Origin: Allokutzneria oryzae
Lineage (GTDB): Bacteria > Actinomycetota > Actinomycetes > Mycobacteriales > Pseudonocardiaceae
DNA: 64,000 nucleotides
Assembly (NCBI RefSeq): GCF_042429765.1
Contig: NZ_JBHLZU010000032.1
Location: 148,254-212,253, forward strand
Direction of reading: 5' to 3'
Shown here: positions 1-12,000 of the stretch, piece by piece
Position numbering within the stretch: position 1 is the first letter of the stretch
Layout: the number at the start of each line of letters is the position of its first letter
Made by a program: the position numbers and the translations under genes
Notes under the pieces: model-generated
Seen by the model: the letters and a program-made list of their open reading frames with translations, nothing else
Databases searched by the model: none
What the model was told of the DNA's origin: nothing

Positions 1-1
1 C

Positions 2-3000
2 AACCGGATGTGGCCCACCGACGCCAGGGGCAGTCTTCCCGCCAGCGTGCGGCAGATCGCCGAACCGTCCGATGACCCGGAAACGGGCCACGGCTTCGCG
101 GTGCACCGAGTGGGCGGCTGGGGTGTGGGCAACTCCGCGATCGTCGCGTTCGCCCGGCACCCGTTCCTGGACATCTACCTGGGGCGCGTCGCCGAGCGCT
201 ACGGCATGGGCCAGCGGGAGCTGTACCTGAGACAGCAGCATCAAGTCGGCCTCGACGTACTGGAGTCCGGTGAGCGCGCGACCTGGACCGAACACGGTCT
301 TGCCCGGCGGGCGTACCGGAACTCGGTCATGCACCGCACGGGTCCGTACGTGTTCCGCGATGTGGCCGTCGACCTGGGCCTGCGCTCGGACGGCGCTCAC
401 CAGATGCCGGCGGTCCGAGGCATCCAGGTCGGCAACGCCAACAGCTGGCTGGACGCCGAACCGGAACCGCAGGCCGACGATGCGAGCCCGGAGCCCGTCG
501 CACCGGACCGCGCGGAGTCCCTCGACGTGGTCAGGCGGGTCGTGGCCACCCTCGTTCGCGAGCTGAGCAACCGGCAGGGAGACCTGCACCTCACCCTCGT
601 GGAGCCGGTCGTGTCCCGCCAGCCCGACCCCGCTCGGGTGTGGACGGCCGTGCTGCGGTTCATCGCCGAGGACCCGGCACTGGCCATGCGGGTGCGCACG
701 GTGACCGACCACCGGCACGACGCGGACGGGGACGTGACCGTGGTGCTGCCGCAGGAGGCTTTGCGGCTGCTGGACTTCCAGAACCGCGAGCACCGGTGGT
801 GGCTGGGCGAACGGCAGCGACCGGTGTGGATGTCCACTGCGGATGATCCGGCGCTGCCGAGCAGGCCGGTGTACACCCGGGCCGAACGCACCGGGTACGT
901 GGTGTGGCACCGGCCGATCGCCGAGCTGCCCAGGGACTTCGCCGAGTACTTCTTCGCCCCCGACGCGCACCAGGACCGCTACCACCGCCCGGGCCACGTC
1001 GAGGTGAGCCTGAGCCGGCCGCGGTTGGTTCCGGAGGCGGGACGGCTGGTCGAGGTCCGCGTCGACGCCGGTGGGGCGATCGAGCTGACCGCGACGATCG
1101 AGCGCCACCGTGCCGAGGGCGTTGCGTTGCCGCCCGAACTGGCGGAGATGACCCCCGAGGACGCGGCCGGACGGCTGTGGCTGCCGCGGCACACCCTGGA
1201 TCGGGCGCACATCACCGCGATCCGGCGGCCGGGAACGCTCCGACGCCGGGACACCGCCAACGGCAGGGGACTCACGGGCGTCTCCCTGGGAGAGCTCTAC
1301 CTGCACAGCAGGGGAAGCGGCGCCCAGGAGTCCGGCCCCATCCCGGAGGCCGTGCTGATCGGCGCATCCGGTCTGGTGCACACCTACAACCACTACCCAC
1401 TGCGGTTGGACGGTCCGGACCCGGAGGCGCAGGCGGCCGTCCGCGCGGTGGCGCAGCGGTTGCTCGACGACGGCCCGGGGGCGGCGGAACGGCTCGCCAG
1501 GTTGCTGGGCAGGGCCCGTGGTGTGCCCATCCACCTGGCGCCCTCCGGAGCGGGCAGGCCGGAGCCCGACTCCGATCCTGGCGCGGGGACCTCGGCACAG
1601 CACGCGGCCCGCGCCGAGGCTCCCGTCGCCACCGAGGCGGACCTGGAGGACTTCCGATCGTTCGAGATCCTGGCGGACTACCTGGGCAGTGCCGGGGAGA
1701 TCGCGCGGGTGGACCCGGGCCTGAGCCGGCTCCACCCCGAGGAGCTGGCTGCGATCCACGGCTACACCCACACGCTCTACCACGCCATCGACAACTTCCT
1801 GCGCGGAGAGGACGAGGCACCGCACGCCCGAGCTCTGATCGCCGTGCTGACCTCGGCCGTGACCCGGTTCCCGTTGCGCTACACGGGTTGGGCGACCAGG
1901 ACGCTGCGAGACGAACCCGACCAGGTGCGGAGCAGGTTCCAACCGGGGACACGCGTCACGGACCGCTCCTTCGCCCGCGCCACTGTGGACGGTGACGGCG
2001 TGTCCGCGGACGCGCGGCGAGTGGTACAGCGCGTGTTCGTCCGCAACGGCGCCTACATCGCGTCGGTGTCGAGGTTCACCGAGGAACGTGAAGTCCTGCT
2101 GCCGCCGGGGACCGAGTTCGACGTGCTGTCGGCCGAGGAGTCCGACGGGAGGCTGGTGATCACCCTCCGGCAGGCCGAGGAGACGCCGTCGGCCGTGCCC
2201 GCCCCGGATGCCGTCCTGGAGCCCGTGCTGTCCGGCAGGCGGAGCAGCGAGGAGGAGCGGGCCGCGCTCGAAGACCTGGTGGGCGAGCCGTACTGGGTGA
2301 CGTCGATGGCTATGAAGAGGACGTTGCGCGCCTCCGCCCACAGTGCCATCGAGGACACCGCCGACATCCGCGATCTGATGGGCTTGACCTGGTACCTCAT
2401 CCGGCGTCGTCTCGACGTGGACCTGGCGATGCGTTCCGGTGACCATCGGGCCCTGCGCCCCGTGGTCGTCACGGCCACCGCGGCCCTGGCGCATCTGCCG
2501 GTCCACCGGGGGGAGGTCTACCGGCAGGTGGGGCTGACCGAGGCCGAGTCGGCGCGGTACGTGCCGGGCATGCAGATCACCGAGCCCGGGTTCACGGTGG
2601 CGACGACGACCGCGCCCCCCGCGGACAGCACCGCCCACACGCTGCGGATCACATCGACGACCGGGCGCGACACCGCGCCGCTGATCGGTGCCGACGACGC
2701 CGTGATCGTCCTACCGCCCAACAGTCGCTTCCTCGTCGAGGAGGGCGATCACGAGGCCAACGAGATCCGGCTGATCGAGATCGAGCCCGACGCGGGGGAC
2801 ACCGCGCCCGAGGGCGTCTCGCCTGAGCGGTGGACAGAGGCGATCACCGCGGCTTCCGGGCTCGTGCACACCTACAACCACTATCGGCTGCGGGTGGACG
2901 GCGTCGATCCGGAGGCGCAGGCGGCTGTGCGGCTGGTGGCCCGGCGACTGGTGGACGAGGGAGACGAAGCGGCGCTGGAGCTCGCCAAGAGGATGGGGCA

Positions 3001-6000
3001 AGCCCGTGGTGTGCCCGTCCACGAGGCACCGTCCGGCGCGGGCAGGCCCGAGAGCGTCCACGACCCGGACGTGGGGACCTCGGCCCAGCACGCGGCTCCT
3101 GTGGTGACGCTGCCCCCGTTCCTGCGCTCGAACGCCGGGCTGGGTTCCGTTGCGGTGGAACGGGTTGCCGGTGCGGAAACCGTGCGCGGTGTCGTCGAAC
3201 AGCAGTTCCCGGCCATGGCCGCCGGAGATCTCGCCGAGGTTGAACGCGTTGTGCGCGAGGAGTTCGGCAGCCTGCTCGGTGACGGGCGGGCGCTGGCGGC
3301 GCGCGTCGCCGGTCAGTGGTACGAGCTGAATCTGCGCGCGACCCTGGATACCGCCGGAGCAAGGGAGATCACCACCGACACGCCGCCTCATCCGGTGGAG
3401 GCGGCGATCCAGTCGAACCGGAACACCACGAGGACCACCGGTCCCGCGACCGTCGGCTCGGTCACGGCCGCGGTGGGCGCGCTCGCCGGGGGTGTGACGG
3501 TGACCGGACGGGTCACGGTGCCGACCGGCAGGGCATTCTCCCGGATCACCCAGGGCATCTCGGTGCAGGACAGCCGAGACGTTGTCAGCGATGACCCTTC
3601 GCGGAGGGTGCGGGTTCCGGTCGCGTTCACGGTCTCGACCGTGAACCGCACCGGACAGGAACTCGGTTCCCGAACCACGTCCGGCACGGTGGATCTGCTG
3701 GTTCCACAAGAGTTCACGGCCCTTGCCACGACCTCGGAGCCGGTGGAGCCGCACCAGCCTGAGGTGGCGGCCGAGTTCGTTCCCGAAACAGTTCAGCTGC
3801 CGGGCGCGGCGGAGCGAGTCCTGGCGGCCATGCCCGTCGGAGTGACCGGTATCGGGACACCGGGGCGGGCGGAGCTGCTTCGGGTGATCAGCCCTGAGTT
3901 CCTTCGCGCCCACCTCGGTGCGATGCTGCGGGGGTCGGTGGCCTCAGCCGGTCTCGTTGACGGCTCTGGGCGTACCCGGGGTGTCGTCGAGCTGACCGCG
4001 AGCCTTGGCGCACCGGCACTGCTCGGATCTGTTCACAGTGGACAGATGCGGTCGCAGGAGCAGTCGACAAGGCAGTCCGAGCACGTCGGAACCGTCCGGA
4101 GTGGCTTCGACGTCGGCTTGTCGGCGGGCGGGGTCGTGCTGCCGAACGTCGGCGCGACGCTCGGGTTGAGCTACTCGATGGCGGGCACCGGCCAGACCGC
4201 GGTCGGGGGTGCGGCTACTCGCCGCCGGGGTGTGCAGGTGGACGGCACAGAGCTGTACGAGGCGCCGCTGTTCGTGACCCTTCGTCCCCACGGTGGCGAG
4301 CCGATCACCGTGAACGGCACGACGCACTTCCGGATGGCTACCGCGCGGCAACCCGTTGCGGGAGAGAGAAGGTTTCCGCCATCGTACCTGCATCACGGCA
4401 ACACGATCGGGCACGCGCGGGTTCTCCGAATCGCAGGGTTGACCGAGACGCTGGATCGAGTGCGGGAAGAACTCGTTGCTCTGCCGGGCGCGAACCGGTT
4501 GTTCCCCAGGTTCGGTGCGGAAGCACGATCCTGGAGCGCGGCGGACATCGAGGGAGCCGCGGCGAATCACCGCGTCTTCACCACGGTATTCTCGCCGGAG
4601 AACCTGCACGCGCTGACGGACACGCTGACCTCGACCGGTGTTTCCGCCATGCTGTCGACGATCAGCGGTAGGCACGAGCACGTCTACGAGATCCTGCTGC
4701 GGGCGCGGATCTCCGGCACACCGGAGCACCTGGGGCTGCGGGCCGACACGGCTGTGCGGGGCCAGCTGTCGGACAGCCAGCGGCTCCACGGTGTGCGTGG
4801 CAGAGAACGAGGCATCGGGATCACCGTCGATGCCGGGGTGCGACCGGCCGGAGGCGCGGCGTTCTCCGGCCGCGTCGCGTATGCCCGCGGCACCGAGGCC
4901 ACGGCAGGTCCTGGTGTCACACGGACAACCTCGCATTCCGGAAGCACGGATGCGCATGCCTTCGAGGTCCCACTGGAGTTGCATGCGGAGATCCGGTACC
5001 ACCGCACGCTCCGGACCGAACTGAGCTCACTCGTCCTGGGTCGCCCCGGCGAGCATGTTCCCGCAGTGCGACGGATTCCGGTCGAAGGACCACCCGGGGC
5101 GCACATGAGGCTGCTGGTTCCGGCGAGCGAGACGACAGCGGCGGAGCCACGACCGCGTGCCGAGGTACCCGTTGCACTGCCCCTTGCCGCGCCGTCGCGT
5201 ATCGACGAGCTGCTCGCCAACCACAGGCGGGAGAACGCTTCGCGGCAGTTCGACTGGTTGTACTTCGCCGGTCTCGAAGGAACGGACGTGATGCACCGGG
5301 CCGCGGTCGACCTTGTCTCCCAGGCAGCGGGAGGGGATCGAGCCCTGGTGCTGGAAGGGTCTCCGGCACGGGAACAGCTTGATGGGGCCATCAATCCGGA
5401 CATGATCGCCGCGCGGTTCGAGCGGATGGTGGCTCACGGCGATGTCATCACGCGCCTCGCTCATCCGCGACGGGCCGCCGATCGCGTCGCGGCGCTCGGT
5501 GTGGTCGCGCGACTTCGCCTTGCCGACGCCGAACTGGTGTCCACAGCGGATGATGTGTCATTGGACAACTCCCGCCAAGCGACGCAGCGCGCGGGTGATG
5601 GTGTGAGCGCGGCGACCGAGCTGGCTGGCGGCCTCGGGCCCAGTGGCACCGCCACGAGTGGCGGACTCTCTGGCGTGTTCGGCGCGTCCGTGGTGGTCGG
5701 GCGCAGGTGGGCCACGAGCCGGGGCACGGAGATCAGCGGCACTGTCGAACGGACCCTGACCACGCCGCCGTCCGGCAGGACCGTGCTGATCCGTGTCCCG
5801 GCTGCGGTCACCATGGTCGCGGAGAGCCGCCGGGAGGCATTGGGCCTGAGGTTCGGCCACCACGTGGCCGGTGCGACGGTGGACTCGCTCGGCGCGTACT
5901 TCAGGGTTTCCGAAGACCAGGCGAGGGATCTCGGCCTGCTGCCACCCGCCGAACCAGGTCCGCCGATGCCGCTGCCGGACCTGGTCGTGCCCGCGCCCCT

Positions 6001-9000
6001 GTCCCACCCGGCGGGTGCTTCGATCGGTCTGGGAACCGTAGAGGTGTTCCCCGACCTGACCCGGCTGGTAGCCGGCGTCGCTCCCCATGTCGAGACGCGT
6101 GCGCTCGACGACCTGATGGGCACCTTCCAGCGGCTGAACGCCCTCACCTCCCGCAGTGGCGCTGTGGCGTTGCTGGACAGCGCCCTGAACGGCGGCGCGG
6201 CCATCACGGTGCATCGGCCCCGACTGTTCGGGAGCGAAACCCAACGCGCCGTGCTCCGCGCGAACGTGCGGGAGCATCGGTCGCTGGGTGCAACGGCCGA
6301 CGGCACGGGAATCGGGAACTACCAGGCATTCTCCGTTCAGCGCTCCACCGCGCGGGCGCACGGTCCGTTGTGGGACGCCGGTGTGCGTGCGGGAGCCCGC
6401 GGCGCACACCATGATCCGGCTCAGCACCGTGCAGGGCAGAGCGGGGCGACCACAGCCGTGCGAGCCGGAGAACAGCGACTGCACGGGACTGCAACGACCG
6501 CCACCGATCAGAGTTCGATGGTCAGCTACACCAGTGGTCCCGTTGTGCGTCATGCCGTGGTCGCGGATTTCACGCTCACCCTCGAACGGGGCGGCCGAAC
6601 CATCGCGGAGGCGTCGCTCGACGGACAGGAGGTGGTGTTCCGGCTCCCTGCCGACGATCTCACCACCAGGGCGCGGAACAGGAATGACCAGCGCACTGAG
6701 CCCGTCGTCGCCCGATGGGCCGGACAGGGCCGGGGAGCCCGGATCCGCGCTGCGGTGGATGAGTGGCGTGCCGACGGCGTAGTGGTTCCCGATCGCGCCG
6801 TACCGGAGACCCTTGCTGGAGTCAGCCTGATCCGGGAGGCGGTGAACGCGGCGCTTCGCGAGGCCAGAGCTGGAAACGTCCTGCTGGGGCCGGAAACCTC
6901 CGCTCAGGCGGTCCTCGACGCGGCACTGTCCGCGGAGCTGGTGCGACCGGCTCTGCCGGAGATGCTCAGCCGTGGACTGGAACTCCCCGTACTTCGGGGC
7001 GACGGCCAGATCGCGACCGTCACCGTCCACATGCGCGCTCGTGAGCCCCGGATGGTCGGGCTCAGCGGGGACATCGGCATGGATCGTCCGCGGCAGCGGA
7101 GCTCCTCGCACCAGAGCGACATCAGACGGGCTCCGTTCGTCATGGTCAACCCGTCCGTCGGGCCGGGCATCGGCGCGACGGCCACCGAGAGCGGCCAGCC
7201 CGCGCTGGGCGGTGGTCTCCAGGACATGGGCCACACCGGGCGGGCGCAGCACGCACGCGGGGTCGCGACCGGAGGCTCGGCACAGGCCGACAGGAACGCG
7301 AAACCCCAGGGGCGAACCGGACTCGTCGAGTACGACCTCGACGTCAAAGTCGTCGTCAAGGTCGCCGATCTCGTGCTCGGCACCGGCCCCCAGTGGCGTG
7401 CGCCGCGTCATGTCGTCTCCGACCTCACCATTCCGGCGGCGACGCGGCTGCGCATGTCCGAGGAGGACGCCGTGCGGCAGGTGGACGTCGGAGAACTCGT
7501 GCTCGACGCTCACCGCGCCGTCACCGAGGCCGCGCAACTGTGGCAGGAGGCGGAGACGGCCGCCCGGTTGGCCCGGCGCGCGGTTCAGGACGCGGACGCG
7601 GTCAACCGCCGCAGGATGGACGAGCTGTTCGCCGGGACCGCACACCTGACCGCCGAGGAACTGGTGCGGGAGATCCTGGAGACCGGGCCCGGCAACCACG
7701 ATGCCAGGGGACGGCTTGCGGAAGCTGAGCGAGCCGCCCGGCGGGCTGCGACCACATGGGCTGACACCAAGCGGTTCGCGGACTACCTTCTCGCGACCGG
7801 TGTTCCTCTCGCGCGCATCGAGAAGGTGCTGGGCAAGCTGCCGGAGTCCGAGTGGGAAGAGCGGATGCGTGCCGCCGCCGGGGAGGTCGACGTCCACGTC
7901 CGGTCGCGTCTGAACCTCGACGGTGGCGATGCCTACCACCACGAACTGGTGATGCGCCGCGCGTACGAGGTGCTCCAGGCCGAGCGCAGGGGCGAGCAAC
8001 CGCGTGAGTTCGTTCCTCCGCCGAGGGAACCCGGCACGATCGAGACGGGGCTTCGCGGTGGCGCGCGACAGGCCGTGCCGAGCGAAGCGGGACCCTCCGG
8101 ACTGTCCGTGCAGCAGACACGCGCGCTGATCTCCGCCGGTCTGCGTCTCACGGGTGCTGGAGACTTCTTCGGTGCTCTGCACGAGTCCGTTTCCGGGCAG
8201 CGGCCCGATCTTGCCGGGCTGGGGGCCGACGGGCTCCGGGAGCGGGTGGCTCGGCGGCTGGCCTCCGCTGCCGTTGTGGGCGCCCCGGTTCCCGGTGCTG
8301 AGAACGGCTTCGCGCTGGCGGCTCGGCTGCTCGACCCGGGCGACGACCGGTCAGACCTCGCACCATTGCTGAGCAGGGTGGCGGCGGAGGAGTTCGGTCT
8401 GCTGATCAGCTTCGTCCCCGGGACCGGCGTGCCCGGGTCTTTCGGGCCGACAACGGGAACGCCGGTCGTGTTGTTCGGAGCGGAGCCGGACGGAACACGG
8501 TTCATGGGTTCGGGCCCGCTGAACGGCGGCGGTCCCCAGGCCACTCAGTACGCGGCCCTGTTGGCGGAGTTGCCGAATCTGCGGCAGGGAGTCGACGTCT
8601 CAGCTCATGTCGGTGAGCTCGTTCGTCTTGCCGATGTCGACCACAGCGCGGACGTGATGGCCGCGCCCGAAGTTCGCCGGATGCTGAGGCGAATCGACGC
8701 GGCGCTGCCAAGTGGGGGTGCGGTCAGGATCCGTTCCGTGGTGCGGGACGCCGTGCTCTCCACCGCGGTCGTGCCGACTCGCGGTCATCGGGTGATCCAG
8801 CCGTTCTCCCACCGGCGGCTGGAGGCTGTCCTCACGGACATCGCGTTGCACCTGGAGGCTGGCGCCGATCCGTTCGGCACACCTGGATCGGTGCTGGAGC
8901 ACCTTGACTACCGGCCGAACGCCCCCATGCCGGTGCGACTGGCGGTGCTGGCACTGGCGAATCTCGTTCCGCGGTCACGGTCGACGCTCGCCGCCGATCC

Positions 9001-12000
9001 CGTGTTCCGAGCGATCGTGGCCAGTCCGTCGCTTGTGGACGCGCTGTTCGCGGCCTCCGGCCATGACGAGCAACAGTTCCTCAACACCTGCGACCCGGCG
9101 GCGATGAACACCGCGCTGCTCGGACGGGTGCCCACCATCGCCGGGCTGCTCCACATCGGAGGCGCCATGGTGGAGCACGTGAACGACGTCCTCGCGGCGG
9201 CGACCGCCGACCAGCTCTCGCGGGCGGACCGGCCGGGGCGCACCATCGGAGAGCTTGTCCGGCAACGCATCCGTGAGGCGGAGCGAGTCTTCGCCACGGT
9301 GGAGTCCGAAGCGATCAGGCTCGCCGGGATCGGTGCGCCCATGGCGGAGTGGGCGCGGTTGACCCGGCAGTGGGGCCGCGTCATGCAGAAGCTGGCAGCG
9401 GTGGTCGACTTGTCCGCGGGTCCGGACTCGGTTCCCGTGCTGACGAAGAAGCCCGTGCCGGGCGCGTGGGGTGTGAGCGCCGCGCTGATGACGCCGCTGG
9501 CAGTGGATCGACCGGGCCGCCGGGTGTCCGCCGTCAACGGCGCCGCGTACCAAGAGTCGCTCGATGCGCGCATGGCCGATGTCGACGGGCGTTCCCGTCG
9601 CTTCGTCGGCATCACCGACTGGACGCGTGACCGGGCGCAGACCCGCCTGGAGTTCTGGCGCAGGGTTCGCTACAGCGGTGTGGCGCAACTGGAGACCGAG
9701 AACGCGATCACGAAGCACGCACTGGCGCTGAGGGCGACGACGGTCGACGGCGTCCGCGGCTACTCGCTCGCCGATCCCAAGGAGAGCGAGCCCCGTTTCC
9801 TCCGCGCTGACGAGTTCTTCGCCTGGGCACACCGCACCGATGCGCGGATCGAGGCCGATGCGCTGACCCCGTTGTCCGACCACGTCGTTGAGACCGGGCC
9901 CGTCCGCACCGACGCGGACACGCCCTACCTCGCGGTGGAGTACGGGCAGCCTGCCGATCTCGTGATCGAGGAGGAGCTGACTTTCCGTGCCACGGCGGAA
10001 ATCCTCAACGCGGCCCGGGAGGCGCTGCGGTCGGTGGGGAGCAAGATCCGCCTGACGGAGACGGCCAGGGCCGGGAATCTGCGCGTGGTGCGCATCGAAC
10101 TCGGTGACGCCACCGGCTCCCGGGATGTCGCCGCACAGGTCCTCGGTGGTCAGCCGAGTACGTTGGTGTTGCGCCCCAACGGGTCCAGGGCAGTGATGGT
10201 GCCCAGTGCGTTGGGTGATCACGTGCACGGCGCACACGCCCTCGCGCGGAGGATGGTGACGGCAGGGCGGGACGGACTGACACGGCAGGAGCTCGCGCTG
10301 GGGTTGGCTGCCCGGGAAGCGCAGCAGGACAACGAGATCGTGGCCGAGTACCGCACCGCACTGGTCGATCCGGCCACAGTTGAGGTCGCGCGGCGCTGGG
10401 GCGTGAACGAGGCGGCGCGGGCAAGGGTGGGCGAGGCGTACGTCCTGGCACCCGTGTCGGGAATCGGGAATGCGAACGCGGACTACTACCTGGTCCCGGT
10501 CATCGCGGAGACCACGGACGGCGCGCAGCTCGTGCTGGAGACCCGGGGTTCGGAGGTCGGTCTCCGGGTTCTGGGGCCGAACGAGAGCTTCTTCGACGTC
10601 TTCGGTCGCGACGGCCTCTTCGACGCGCCCCTCGCGATGGTGATGACCGGTCACAACCCGGCACCGAACCGCTATGTCGAGTTCGACGTCGGTTCCCGTG
10701 AGCCGGGGACGGTGGCGTGGTCCCGCCGGGCCTGGCCACGGATGCCGGAGCTGACCAGGCCGCACGAGGACCGGCCCAGCCCCTTCGAGCCGCGGCTGCT
10801 CGCAGACCCCGACTACCTCGGCGCGGCGCTCGCGGCGGTCACCTCGGCAGACGACGCGGACCCCCGGTACGAGGAAGAGGTGCACCGGCTCGCGGAGGTG
10901 GCCGGAGCGCCGGGAAAGCTGGCCGGGTTCGCAGAGCAGGTGGCGAAACTGGTGGCGTGGCTGCGTTCCGAGGACCAGCCCCCGCCCGTCGTCACGATCT
11001 CCGGCGGTGTCGGCAACAGCCCGTGGAAGGACCGGGCTGACGAGGTGGGCCGGCAGCGCCGTGCCGCCGTCGAGCAGGAGCTGCGTTCCGCGCTGGCCGT
11101 CGCCTTCGACAAGTACCGGGTTCCGCTTCCCGTCGCGGAGCTACGGATCGACCAGATCCGTCAGGAGTCCACTCGGCGCGGTCTGCTGGATGCGTTGGAC
11201 GGTGCCGGCTCCCGAGCCCGCCGCCGCGTCACGGTGGCGCTGTCCCCGGACACAAGGTACGCCGCGCGACCAGCTCGACCGGCCGCGTTCCAGGCGACCG
11301 AGGCACAGCACCGATGGCTGGTGACGCACGGGCGGCGGGAGATCCCGATCGCCGGTGACGGAGACTGCTTCTTCTCCGCGTTGCTTGTCACCGCTGGAGG
11401 TCACGCGAGTGTCCGCGGGAAGTCCGTGCTCGATCTGCGCAACCGGCTCGCAGACCGGTTCCGGGACAACATCGCGGAGTACGGGGCGTTCCTGACCGGG
11501 GAGGACCCAGCCAGGGCCGAGGCCGACATCCGACGCGCCGGGTCGTGGGCCAGCGCCGCGGGTGACTTGGTGCCGTTGCTCGCCGCCGACGAGTTCGGTC
11601 TGCGGCTGCGGCTGGTGGATCCGCGGGGAACCGTGCTGACGGTCGGAGGCCAGGGGCACGAGGTGACGCTCCTGTACGACGGCTCGCACTACTCGGCCAC
11701 GGCCGGACAACCGTCGTCCGTGCCGAGCGGTCGTCCGCCGGTGCTGCGAGGCGCCGGGCGGATGCGCACGACCATCGACTACGAGCTCACCGACGGCAGT
11801 GGGATCGACGAGACCTCGCCCGCCGGGGAGATCCTGGAGCGGGCGCCGTTCGCGTACCGGGAACAGCTCGAAGTCCGTGAGGAACCCGGCGGCGGACAGG
11901 CCCTGAACTTCCCGCTCTTCCGGCCGACCCGTCCGATCAGGTCCGTTCTCAAGCCCCCCTTGGACGTCTCCGCCGACGGCACGCTGGCGTTGCCCGGTGG

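Noticed and set aside
5558..8182. Minus-strand frame of 874 codons inside the giant gene
   Set aside because: Composition is typical of antisense high-GC frames, and the plus frame continues without interruption.
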